In this document: positions 1 through 6,873 of the stretch, one piece after another
How the letters are laid out: each line of letters begins with the position of its first letter
How positions within the stretch are numbered: position 1 is the first letter of the stretch
From: an uncultured Oscillibacter sp.
GTDB taxonomy: Bacteria; Bacillota; Clostridia; Oscillospirales; Oscillospiraceae
Reading direction: 5' to 3'
Length of the DNA: 41,779 bases
Assembly: GCF_910584465.1 (NCBI RefSeq)
Contig: NZ_CAJUBK010000018.1
Span: forward strand, 1-41,779
Made by a program: the position numbers and the translations under genes
Notes under the pieces: generated by a model
Seen by the model: the letters and a program-made list of their open reading frames with translations, nothing else
Databases searched by the model: none
Told to the model about the DNA's origin: nothing

Positions 1-118
1 TGGTGGCGTAGCTCACCAGGGCCGCCAGCAGCACCGCCCAGCAGATCAGGTGGATAAAGCCCCGCCAGTTGTTGTTCCTGCCGCTGTCCGGCTTCTTATT
101 GTTGTTGTTTTGGTCCAT
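1..118 (-). CDS. ftsH: FtsH-like membrane protease, N-terminal fragment
   Basis: Partial gene running off the left edge; only the first 39 codons are present. The start is the ATG at 118 with an AAAGGAG ribosome site about 9 bases upstream. The protein opens with an Asn-rich hydrophilic stretch (MDQNNNNKKPDSGRNNNWRG) followed by the beginning of a hydrophobic membrane segment (FIHLICWAVLLAALVSYAT). This layout, a short polar Asn-rich leader then a transmembrane helix, is what clostridial FtsH ATP-dependent zinc proteases show, but the AAA and protease domains lie outside the window. It could be another single-pass N-anchored protein. Confidence 0.5.
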   Translation of the reverse strand, partial: MDQNNNNKKPDSGRNNNWRGFIHLICWAVLLAALVSYAT

Positions 119-190
119 ATATGGGATCGCTCCTTTCAAGGGGGACCGCGTATCTCGAGCCAAAGGTGATGAGCGGCGAAATTATATCGC

Positions 191-219
191 AGTATATCAC
201 AGAAGCCGGAAAGTCTCAA
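191..219 (-). promoter_or_regulatory. SigA-type promoter for the leftmost gene
   Basis: On the minus strand, TTGAGA (219-214), 17 bases, TATACT (196-191). It points toward the FtsH-like start at 118, giving a leader of about 65 bases. Confidence 0.55.
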
Positions 220-290
220 GGAGGTTTCATGAAGTTTCTGTAAATTCCCCCCCTCTGGGCATCCGGGGCCGTCCTCCCCCACTTTCCCTC

Positions 291-319
291 TTGCAATCCT
301 CCTTGGAGAGGTCTATAAT
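291..319 (+). promoter_or_regulatory. SigA-type promoter for the ATP-grasp gene
   Basis: TTGCAA (291-296), 17 bases, TATAAT (314-319), followed by AAAGGAGGA and the ATG at 360. Near-consensus and correctly placed. Confidence 0.7.
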
Positions 320-359
320 TCAATGCTATGAAGCGCTAAACAAAGGAGGACTCCCCCTC

Positions 360-1559
360 ATGAACTTCGTTTTCATCTCACCCAACTTCCCCGAGGCTTA
401 CCGCTGGTTCTGCATCCGCCTGCGGGAGAACGGCGTCAACATCCTGGGCGTGGGCGACGCGTCCTATGACGAGCTCCACCCCGACCTGAAAAAGGTCCTC
501 CGCGAGTATTACCGGGTGGACAGCCTGGAGGACTACGATCAGGTGCTCCGGGCCCTGGGCTACTTCACCGGGCAGTACGGCAAGATCGACTGGGTGGAGA
601 GCAACAACGAATACTGGCTGGAGCTGGACGCCCAGCTCCGCACGGATTTCAACATCACCACCGGCCTGAAGGCCGACCAGATCGAGCGGTTCAAGAGCAA
701 GACGGCCATGAAGGAGTTCTATAAAAAGGCCGGGCTCCCCTGCGCCCGGTACGCTCCCGTCACGGACCTGGAGGCCGGGCTGGCCTTCGCCCACGAGGTG
801 GGCTATCCCATCATCGTCAAGCCCGACAACGGCGTAGGGGCCATCGCCACCTGGCGGCTCAAGAGCGACGAGGACATGCGGGAGTTCTTCCGGGACCCGC
901 CGCCGGTGCCCTATCTGATGGAGGAATACGTCTCCGGCTCCGTCACCACCTACGACGGCATCTGCGATTCGAGGGGGGACGTCCTGTTCGCCGCCAGCCA
1001 CATCACCCGGAACTCCATCATGGACATGGTGAACGAGGGCGTGCCTACCTATTATTATGTGGACAAGGAGGTCCCCGCCGACGTGGAGGCCGCGGGCCGG
1101 GCCACGCTGAAAGCCTTCGGCGCGTTCAGCCGCTTCTTCCACCTGGAGTTCTTCCGCCTGACGGCGGACAAGCCGGGCCTGGGCCGCGTGGGGGACATCG
1201 TGGCCCTGGAGGTCAACATGCGTCCCGCCGGCGGCTACACGCCGGACATGCTGAACTTCGGCCAGAGCGCCGACGTGTACCAGATCTGGGCGGACATGGT
1301 GGCCTTCGACGAGCTGCGCCACACCTATGACGGCCCCCACAGCTACTGTGTCTACGCCGGGCGGCGGGACGAGAACCGTTACGTCCTCACCCTGCCCCAG
1401 CTGGAGGCCCGCTGCGGCGGTCATGCCCGGCTCTTCACCCGGATGCCCGACGCCCTGGCGGGCACCATGGGCAACCAGGTCGCCATCGCCTGCTTCGACA
1501 CGGTGGAGGAGGTGGACGCCTTCGTCCGGGCGGCCTTCCAGCTGGAGGACGAGGCTTGA
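360..1559 (+). CDS. ATP-grasp family enzyme (carbamoyl-phosphate synthase-like fold)
   Basis: 399 residues from the ATG at 360, chosen over an upstream in-frame ATG because AAAGGAGGA lies 7 bases before it and a promoter ends at 319. ATP-grasp enzymes couple ATP hydrolysis to carboxylate-amine or carboxylate-thiol ligation through an acyl-phosphate. Visible features: an N-terminal segment starting MNFVFISPNFPEAYRWF that resembles the pre-ATP-grasp domain, an ATP-binding lysine strand around residue 150 (YPIIVKPDNGVGA), the hinge LMEEYVSG near 185, and a late metal-binding stretch with Glu and Asn (LEVNMRPAGGYTPDM) near 285. The substrate cannot be told from the sequence. It stands alone between its own promoter and a terminator, so it is probably monocistronic. 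Confidence 0.85.
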   Translation: MNFVFISPNFPEAYRWFCIRLRENGVNILGVGDASYDELHPDLKKVLREYYRVDSLEDYDQVLRALGYFTGQYGKIDWVESNNEYWLELDAQLRTDFNITTGLKADQIERFKSKTAMKEFYKKAGLPCARYAPVTDLEAGLAFAHEVGYPIIVKPDNGVGAIATWRLKSDEDMREFFRDPPPVPYLMEEYVSGSVTTYDGICDSRGDVLFAASHITRNSIMDMVNEGVPTYYYVDKEVPADVEAAGRATLKAFGAFSRFFHLEFFRLTADKPGLGRVGDIVALEVNMRPAGGYTPDMLNFGQSADVYQIWADMVAFDELRHTYDGPHSYCVYAGRRDENRYVLTLPQLEARCGGHARLFTRMPDALAGTMGNQVAIACFDTVEEVDAFVRAAFQLEDEA

Positions 1560-1574
1560 TGCAGGATATCCAAA

Positions 1575-1601
1575 GGGGCGGCGGTCTGCCGCCTCTTTTT
1601 T
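1575..1601 (+). terminator. Rho-independent terminator of the ATP-grasp gene
   Basis: GGCGGC/GCCGCC stem with a 5-base loop, followed by a run of T (1595-1601), 15 bases after the stop codon. Confidence 0.8.
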
Positions 1602-1697
1602 CGTGCAGATCTTTTCCCGAAACGGGAACCTTTCCCCCGGGCCCTGCGTCAAACTATCGGAAGCAGCCAAACAAAGACTTCGATCAGGAGGACGACT

Positions 1698-2300
1698 ATG
1701 AAAACGAAACTTTTTGCGCTGATGCTGGCGCTGGCCCTTGCCCTCTCCCTGTCCGCCTGCGGCGGATATACCGCCCAAGGCGGCGCGCCCGCAGACGGCG
1801 CCCCGGGGACGGACGCCCCCGGGACCAGCGCCCCCGGGGACGGCTCCCCGGGAGCGGACGCCCCCGAAGCCCCCGAGGGCCCCGCCCCCCAGGAGGACGT
1901 GGACCTCGCCGGATTCTATGATGCCCTGCTGGCAGAGACCGAGTGGCCCAGCCTGATGCCCCTGGAGGGAGAAGTGCTGGACAGCTTCTACCCCGGACTG
2001 TCGGACCTCAGCCTGAAGCAGTGCCTGGTGAACACCGCTGCCATCTCCGCCGCCGTGGGCGAGATCGCCCTGGTGGAGGTCGAGGACGCCGAGGACGCCA
2101 AGACCGTCGAGGAGATCTTCCAGGCCCGCATCGACTACCAGGTCGGCGACGAGGAAAATCCCGGCGGGGCCTGGTATCCCGAGACCATCGAGGGCTGGCG
2201 GAAAAACTCCCGCATCGTCACCCAGGGCACCTGCGTCATGATGGCCGCGGGCGACGCCGCCGACGACGCCGTGGAGCGCTTCAACGCGCTGTTCGCCTGA
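1698..2300 (+). CDS. DUF4358 lipoprotein
   Basis: 200 residues. The N-terminus is a lipoprotein signal (Lys-rich start, Leu/Ala core, lipobox LSAC with Cys at about residue 21). A low-complexity Gly/Ala/Pro/Asp linker (about 22-70) then tethers the domain to the membrane anchor. The C-terminal 130 residues (from FYDALLAETEWPSLMPLEGE to the end) match the pattern of DUF4358, a family of unknown function common in gut Clostridia. CAGGAGG lies 8 bases before the ATG. The gene is followed by a terminator hairpin into which a repeat element has inserted (see 2306-2525). No partner gene is adjacent, so its role cannot be read from context. Confidence 0.85.
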   Translation: MKTKLFALMLALALALSLSACGGYTAQGGAPADGAPGTDAPGTSAPGDGSPGADAPEAPEGPAPQEDVDLAGFYDALLAETEWPSLMPLEGEVLDSFYPGLSDLSLKQCLVNTAAISAAVGEIALVEVEDAEDAKTVEEIFQARIDYQVGDEENPGGAWYPETIEGWRKNSRIVTQGTCVMMAAGDAADDAVERFNALFA

Positions 2301-2305
2301 GCGAA

Positions 2306-2331
2306 GCGGAGGGACGAAGGTCCCTCCGCTT
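2306..2331 (+). terminator. Left copy of a duplicated terminator hairpin flanking repeat element A
   Basis: Perfect hairpin (GCGGAGGGAC / GTCCCTCCGC, 4-base loop) ending in TT and running directly into the element at 2332. The same 26 bases recur at 2497-2522, where the full T-tract follows. The left copy has lost its T-run. Confidence 0.75.
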
Positions 2332-2496
2332 CAGGCTGTCGAAAAGTCTTTTCGACAGCCTGAGCAAGTTTTCAGAACTTTTTTGAAAGTTCTGAAAACT
2401 TATTTATCGGAAACGAAAGGGACCCTTCCTGGGTCCCTCTCGTAGCTCTCTTCCTTCCCGTCGATGTAGTTTCTCCTACTTTTTCGACAGGCTGGG
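2332..2496 (+). mobile_element. Repeat element copy A (MITE-like, about 165 bp)
   Basis: Begins CAGGCTGTCGAAAAG and ends CTTTTTCGACAGGCTG(GG), so the two ends are imperfect inverted repeats. Internal hairpins in order: the left end refolding on itself (CTGTCGAAAAG/CTTTTCGACAG), a long AT-rich hairpin (AAGTTTTCAGAAC/GTTCTGAAAACTT), GGGACCC/GGGTCCC, and GTAG/CTAC. Nearly identical to copies at 9312 and 17183, differing at about a dozen positions. It lies between two copies of the local terminator hairpin. It contains no convincing coding sequence and would need a transposase in trans if it is mobile. Confidence 0.75.
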
Positions 2497-2525
2497 GCGG
2501 AGGGACGAAGGTCCCTCCGCTTTTT
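2497..2525 (+). terminator. Right copy of the duplicated hairpin with T-tract
   Basis: Same 26-base hairpin as 2306-2331, here followed by TTTTT (2521-2525). This is the likely original terminator of the DUF4358 gene. Confidence 0.75.
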
Positions 2526-2544
2526 CTATAGTTGCAAATCCCAC

Positions 2545-2573
2545 TTGCCTTCCTTCGGGCTATCCATTATAAT
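2545..2573 (+). promoter_or_regulatory. SigA-type promoter for the PilZ gene
   Basis: TTGCCT (2545-2550), 17 bases, TATAAT (2568-2573), about 30 bases before the GTG start at 2611. Confidence 0.65.
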
Positions 2574-2610
2574 GGCCCTATCATCTGAAAAATAAGGAAA
2601 GGGATGCCAC

Positions 2611-3309
2611 GTGGGAATACTCGATCTGTTCAGGAGCCGCCGGGAAGGAGCGCCCCCGCCGCCGGCCGTCCAGCCCCAGCTCTCTACCGACCCCGCCGAC
2701 TACGCCCACATGCGGGTGGAGGTCACGGCTTTCGACGGACAGCTGCTGTTCGTCGCCAAGCTGATGTACCCCCGGGGGACCACGGCGGAGCTGCACCAGT
2801 ACTTCGACTCCGCTCTCCCGGAGGATACGGAGCCCGTCCGGGTCCGCATCCGGGGCTATCATGACCACACCAAAAAGGCGGTCTACATGGAGGGCGTCAT
2901 CACCCCCATGCCCAAGCACATCTGGAAGGTGGAGGAGCTGGTGGTGAACCGGGTGGGGAACGACCGGGCCTTCTTCCGCCTGGACACGGACCTCGACGCC
3001 CATATCACCAAGTTCAGCGGCCGGAACGCCGGGGAGGCGCCCTGCAAGCTGCTGAACATCAGCGTGGGCGGGGCCCGCATCGCCGCCGAGCAGCAATACT
3101 GGGAGGGCGACAAGCTCCTGCTGAACGTGCAGCTCTCCGAGGACCGGGACAACTCCGTCATGTTCTGCCAGGTGCTCCGGGTCATCGAGAAGGAGGACGG
3201 CCCTTATGAGTACGGCTGCCAGTTCCTGGAGCTGACGGAGGCCGACGAGGGGAAGATCACCCAGAACATCTTCGACATCCAGCGGAAGATGCGGGGAGGA
3301 TCCCAGTAG
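2611..3309 (+). CDS. PilZ-domain protein (probable cyclic-di-GMP receptor)
   Basis: 232 residues from a GTG start with GGAAAGGG upstream; an ATG at 2604 is in another frame. The C-terminal half carries the PilZ signature: RAFFR (an RxxxR motif, about residue 123) followed by LLNISVGGARIA (the [D/N]xSxxG motif, about residue 149), which together bind cyclic di-GMP in this family. The N-terminal 110 residues resemble a YcgR-N-like beta domain. No flagellar or cellulose genes lie nearby, so the output is unknown. A terminator at 3391 suggests a single-gene unit. Confidence 0.8.
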   Translation: MGILDLFRSRREGAPPPPAVQPQLSTDPADYAHMRVEVTAFDGQLLFVAKLMYPRGTTAELHQYFDSALPEDTEPVRVRIRGYHDHTKKAVYMEGVITPMPKHIWKVEELVVNRVGNDRAFFRLDTDLDAHITKFSGRNAGEAPCKLLNISVGGARIAAEQQYWEGDKLLLNVQLSEDRDNSVMFCQVLRVIEKEDGPYEYGCQFLELTEADEGKITQNIFDIQRKMRGGSQ

Positions 3310-3390
3310 GGACGGTGTGCCCAAGCCCCGGCGTGGGCGCACCCGCCCGCAGGAGGAGCGGGGATGCCCGCGGCGGGGCGCAGGCGCGCC

Positions 3391-3425
3391 GCGAGAGGGG
3401 GCCGGGAGGGTCCCCTCTCGCTTTC
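3391..3425 (+). terminator. Terminator after the PilZ gene, probably shared with spoVAC
   Basis: GCGAGAGGGG / CCCCTCTCGC stem with a 10-base GC-rich loop, then CTTTCG. It lies between two convergent genes and could serve both. Confidence 0.55.
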
Positions 3426-3454
3426 GATCCGAGGACTTCCCTATCCGGGGGACC

Positions 3455-3895
3455 TCAGAGCCGGAACAGCTGCAAGATCACGCCGTACAGCACGCTGGCC
3501 ACCGTGCCGAAGACGATGACCGGCCCCGCCACGGTGAACATCTTCGCCGCCATGCCGGTGACGAAGCCCTCGCTCTTGAAGTCGATGGCCGGGGACACCA
3601 CGGCGTTGGCAAAGCCGGTGATCGGCACCAGCGTCCCCGCCCCGCCGAAGCGGGCGATCTTGTTGTAAAGGTTCAGCCCCGTCAGCAGGGCGGAGAGGAA
3701 CACCAGCGTGCAGGAGGCGGCGGTGCCCGCCTCTTCCTTGTTCAGCCCGGCGGAGGACCAGCCGTTGGTGATGGCCTGGCCCAGCACGCAGATGGCCCCG
3801 CCGATGACGAAGGCCAGGGCCACGTCCTTGACGATGGGGGATTTCTTAGACTTCTGCTTGACGTACGCCTGATACTCCTTGGGAGACATGTCCAT
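3455..3895 (-). CDS. spoVAC: Stage V sporulation protein AC
   Basis: 146 residues from the ATG at 3895 (MDMSPKEYQAYVKQ), with AAGAGG upstream. SpoVAC is one of the membrane components that load dipicolinic acid into the forespore and release it on germination. The sequence shows the conserved pattern: several hydrophobic helices, the GGAICVLGQAI segment near residue 32, and GAGTLVPITGFANAVVSPA near residue 85, followed by YKSEG-like FKSEGFVTGMAAKMF. Family proteins are about 150 residues, so it is full length. It normally sits with spoVAD and spoVAEB, but neither flanks it here: upstream is a non-coding gap and a VOC remnant, downstream the convergent PilZ gene. Confidence 0.92.
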   Translation of the reverse strand: MDMSPKEYQAYVKQKSKKSPIVKDVALAFVIGGAICVLGQAITNGWSSAGLNKEEAGTAASCTLVFLSALLTGLNLYNKIARFGGAGTLVPITGFANAVVSPAIDFKSEGFVTGMAAKMFTVAGPVIVFGTVASVLYGVILQLFRL

Positions 3896-4176
3896 GGGAA
3901 AGCGCCTCTTTTCCTTCTTGGTTTCCCATAGCTTTCCCCCCGCCGCCGGGAATATTCCCCGCGGGAGCGGCCGCGTCCCGCCCCGAGGACCGCGTCCGGG
4001 CGGCGTTCGTGGTATCGTCAGCGAAGCCGGAAGGGAGCGTCTGCTCCTTCCCGCCCGGCGGACCAAAGCTCCGCCAGGGCGCGCCGCGCCGCAAGGGAGC
4101 GGATCCAAAGGATCCTCCCCCGCTGTGCCGGCTATGACATGAGGAGCCGTGAGGCCAAGGAACGGAGGACGAGATC

Positions 4177-4377
4177 ATGGAATTGAAAAACACTTTACCG
4201 GCCGTGACGGACATGGAGCGCAGCCTTGCGTTCTATGAGGAGGTCCTGGGGCTCCGGGTCATCGCGGACTTCGGCGCGAACGAGACCCTGACCGGCGGCC
4301 TGTGCCTGCAGACCCCGGAGCAGACGGCGGAGCGCATGGACGTCCCTGTGGACTGCGTCCGGGAGAACGCCCGATGA
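4177..4377 (+). pseudogene. Truncated VOC (glyoxalase/bleomycin-resistance) family protein
   Basis: Only 66 residues, where VOC proteins are 110-140. The start is convincing: ATG with GGAGGACGAG upstream, and the first beta-alpha module ELKNTLPAVTDMERSLAFYE then EVLGLRVIADFGANETLTGG is typical. After about residue 47 the match fades and the frame ends in CVRENAR. The stop TGA overlaps the hemW ATG (ATGA). The most economical reading is a deletion that fused the 5' part of a VOC gene to hemW, leaving a short ORF that may now only feed ribosomes into hemW. It could still make a folded half-domain. Confidence 0.65.
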
Positions 4378-5486
4378 GCCGGCCCCTGGGCATCTACATC
4401 CATGTCCCCTTCTGCAGGCAGAAGTGCGTCTACTGCGACTTCTACTCCCTCCCCCGCCGGGAGGGGGACATGGACGCTTACGTCTCCGCCCTCCGCGCCC
4501 AGCTGCTGGGGACGGACTTCTCCGGCTATGAAGCCGATACCGTCTACTTCGGCGGCGGAACCCCCAGCTATCTGGGCCCCCGCCGCCTGACCGCCCTGCT
4601 GGAGGCGGTCCATGCCGCCTGCGGCGTGGACCCGGGGGCCGAGATCTCCTTCGAGGCCAACCCCGACTCCGCCGCGGACGCGGAGGCGCTGGCCTCCCTC
4701 CGGCGGGCGGGGTTCAGCCGGGTCTCCCTTGGGATGCAGTCCGCCGACGACGGCGAACTGGAGTCCCTGGGCCGCGTCCACACCATGGCCCAGGTCCGCT
4801 CGTCCGTGGAGGCGGTCCGGGAAGCGGGCTTCGACGATCTTTCCCTCGACCTCATCTACGGCCTGCCGGGACAAAGCCTCTCCCGCTGGCGGGCGAACCT
4901 GGCCGCCGCCGTGGAGCTGGCCCCGGAGCACCTCTCCTGCTACGGTCTCAAGGCCGAGGAGGGCACCCCCCTCTATGCCCGCCGGGACGCCCTCCCGGAC
5001 GACGGCACCCAGGCGGACATGTACCTTGAGACGGTCGCCTTCCTGGAGGCCCGGGGCTACCGGCAGTATGAGATCTCCAACTTCGCCCGGCCGGGCCGGG
5101 AGTCCCGGCACAACCTGAAATACTGGACCCTGGGGGAATACGCCGGGTTCGGCCCCGGGGCCCACTCCGACTTCCGGGGCGTGCGGTACGCCTGGGCGCG
5201 GGACCTGGGGGCGTTCCTCCGGGGGGACCAGATCCTCTCCGAGGTCCAGCGCGTGTCCCCCCGCGAACGGGAGGCGGAATGGCTGATGCTGTCCCTCCGC
5301 CTCGTCCGGGGCCTGGATCCGGCGGAGCACGCGGAGCGCTCCCGCCGTCCCTTCGCCCGGTACCTGCCCTTCCTGCGCCGCTGCGAGGCGGCGGGCTACG
5401 CCGTCCAAGAGGCGGGCCGCTGGCGCTTGACCCCCCAAGGCTTCCTGGTGTCCAACCAGATCATCGGGGAGCTCTTGGACCTCTGA
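4374..5486 (+). CDS. hemW: HemW-like radical SAM protein (heme chaperone, formerly annotated as oxygen-independent coproporphyrinogen III oxidase)
   Basis: 370 residues from the ATG at 4374, which overlaps the stop of the truncated VOC ORF by 4 bases. The radical SAM cluster motif CxxxCxxC is visible as Cys14, Cys18 and Cys21 in FCRQKCVYCDF. GGGTPSYL near residue 64 and the SLDLIYGLPGQ segment near 160 are typical, followed by YEISNFARPGRESRHNLKYW. The CxxxCxxC motif lacks the fourth cysteine seen in true HemN, which favours HemW, a protein that binds heme and delivers it to acceptors. The CmpB-like gene follows after 17 bases and is probably cotranscribed. Confidence 0.9.
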   Translation: MSRPLGIYIHVPFCRQKCVYCDFYSLPRREGDMDAYVSALRAQLLGTDFSGYEADTVYFGGGTPSYLGPRRLTALLEAVHAACGVDPGAEISFEANPDSAADAEALASLRRAGFSRVSLGMQSADDGELESLGRVHTMAQVRSSVEAVREAGFDDLSLDLIYGLPGQSLSRWRANLAAAVELAPEHLSCYGLKAEEGTPLYARRDALPDDGTQADMYLETVAFLEARGYRQYEISNFARPGRESRHNLKYWTLGEYAGFGPGAHSDFRGVRYAWARDLGAFLRGDQILSEVQRVSPREREAEWLMLSLRLVRGLDPAEHAERSRRPFARYLPFLRRCEAAGYAVQEAGRWRLTPQGFLVSNQIIGELLDL

Positions 5487-5503
5487 ACGATCGGGAGGAG
5501 CTT

Positions 5504-6514
5504 ATGTACGTCTACACCACCGGACAATGGGTCCTGTTGTTCTTCTTCTACTGCCTGTGCGGCTGGATCTGGGAATCCTGCTATGTCTCCCTCCGCCAGG
5601 GGCACTGGGTCGACCGGGGCTTCCTCCACGGTCCCGTGCTGCCCATCTACGGCTCCGGGGCCATCATCATCCTGCTGGCCACCATCCCCGTGGCGGAGGA
5701 TCTGCGGCTGGTCTGGCTCTTCGGCATGGCCGCCGCCACGGCGCTGGAGTACGTCACCGGCGCGGTCATGGAGCGGATCTTCAAGGTCCGCTATTGGGAC
5801 TATTCCAGCCAGCGGTTCAACCTCAACGGCCACATCTGTCTTTCCAGCTCCATCGCCTGGGGCTTCTTCTCCATCCTGATGGTGCGCTTCCTCCACCCTC
5901 CCGTGGCCCGGCTGCTGGCCCGGATCCCCGCCCTGTGCGTGGACCCGCTGGCCCACGTCCTCACCGCCGCCTTCACTGTGGACGCGGTCCGGTCCGTCCA
6001 GGCCGCTTTGGATCTGCGGGACATGCTGGCCAGATTGGCGGAGGAGAACGAGGACCTGCGCCGCCTGGCGAAGCGGGCGGAGGTCTATGCTGCCTTCGCC
6101 AAGGACGACCTGCGCCGCTTCCGGGAGCGGACGGAGCTGGAGCGGCTGGAGCTCCAGGAGCGTCTGGAGGAGGGGCTGGCGGAGCGCCGGCAGGCCCGGG
6201 CGGAACGGGTGGAGGCGTCCCTCCGCCGCCGCCTGGACGCCAAGCTGGAGATCCTGTCCGCGATCTCCGGCGCGCTGGAGACCTGCCGGGACCACCTGGA
6301 CGATCTCCCCGAGCTGACCGGCGAGGAACTGGAAGCGCGCAGGGCGGAGCTGGAGGAGCTCGTCCGGCGGGTCCGGGAACGGGAGGCCGCGATCCGGAGC
6401 CGTCCCGCCGCGCCCTATCACCGGGCCCTGCGCATCCTGCGCGCCCACCCCTCCGCCACCGCCGCGAGATCCGGCGAAGTCCTGGAGGCGCTGAAAAAAC
6501 TGGGGAAGAGCTGA
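5504..6514 (+). CDS. Putative ABC-transporter permease, CmpB family, with a coiled-coil tail
   Basis: 336 residues; ATG at 5504 with GGGAGGAG 7 bases upstream. The first 180 residues are membrane-embedded (WVLLFFFYCLCGWIWESCYVS, then GPVLPIYGSGAIIILLATIP, then a later SSSIAWGFFSILMV segment) and match the pattern of the ABC_trans_CmpB family, whose function is not established. From about residue 180 the sequence changes to a long charged region rich in Glu, Arg and Leu (LARLAEENEDLRRLAKRAEV and onward to about 295) predicted to be cytoplasmic coiled coil. It converges on the DUF4298 gene with only 3 bases between the stop codons. Confidence 0.8.
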   Translation: MYVYTTGQWVLLFFFYCLCGWIWESCYVSLRQGHWVDRGFLHGPVLPIYGSGAIIILLATIPVAEDLRLVWLFGMAAATALEYVTGAVMERIFKVRYWDYSSQRFNLNGHICLSSSIAWGFFSILMVRFLHPPVARLLARIPALCVDPLAHVLTAAFTVDAVRSVQAALDLRDMLARLAEENEDLRRLAKRAEVYAAFAKDDLRRFRERTELERLELQERLEEGLAERRQARAERVEASLRRRLDAKLEILSAISGALETCRDHLDDLPELTGEELEARRAELEELVRRVREREAAIRSRPAAPYHRALRILRAHPSATAARSGEVLEALKKLGKS

Positions 6515-6517
6515 TCT

Positions 6518-6817
6518 TCAGCTCTCCCCCAGTCTCCGCAGGCGCTCCTTCAGCCACCTGACCTCCGCCAGCAGGTCGTAGACCGCGTCCTCTGAGAGGA
6601 CGCCCCGCCTGAGGTCCTGCGGGAGCCGCCCGGCGGCGTCCTCCTCGTAGTCCTCCCTCCACCGGCCGTCCTCGTAATAGGCCGTCAGCTCCTCCAGCCC
6701 CGCCTGCGCGGCGGCGCAGCGGTCCAGGGCCTGGGCCAAAGCCTCCGCCGCGGCGGAGGCTTCGTTCAAGCACCGCTCCATGCGGGCGATCCGTTCGATC
6801 CGTCCACTTAGTTCCAT
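6518..6817 (-). CDS. DUF4298 domain protein
   Basis: 99 residues from the ATG at 6817, preceded by GGGAGG. The whole protein is one helical domain matching DUF4298: an N-terminal heptad-like helix (RIERIARMERCLNEASAAAE), the central LEELTAYYEDGRWREDYEED, and the conserved C-terminal block LPQDLRRGVLSEDAVYDLL. The family is of unknown function and occurs as stand-alone small proteins in Firmicutes. It follows mreB on the same strand after a terminator-like hairpin, so it may be partly read through from mreB. Confidence 0.85.
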   Translation of the reverse strand: MELSGRIERIARMERCLNEASAAAEALAQALDRCAAAQAGLEELTAYYEDGRWREDYEEDAAGRLPQDLRRGVLSEDAVYDLLAEVRWLKERLRRLGES

Positions 6818-6839
6818 CGTATCCTCCCTTGACATGAGG

Positions 6840-6869
6840 AAGACCGCCGAACAGCCGTCCGGCGGTCTT
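6840..6869 (-). terminator. Terminator-like hairpin after mreB
   Basis: Perfect AAGACCGCCG / CGGCGGTCTT stem with a 10-base loop, 4 bases after the mreB stop. The downstream T-content on the minus strand is weak (CTTCCTC), so read-through into the DUF4298 gene is likely. Confidence 0.6.
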
Positions 6870-6873
6870 ATCT

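Noticed and set aside
2331..2496. Treating the repeat element simply as a multiple terminator
   Set aside because: It has inverted ends, recurs almost identically at unrelated loci, and is bracketed by locus-specific duplicated hairpins, none of which a plain terminator would show.
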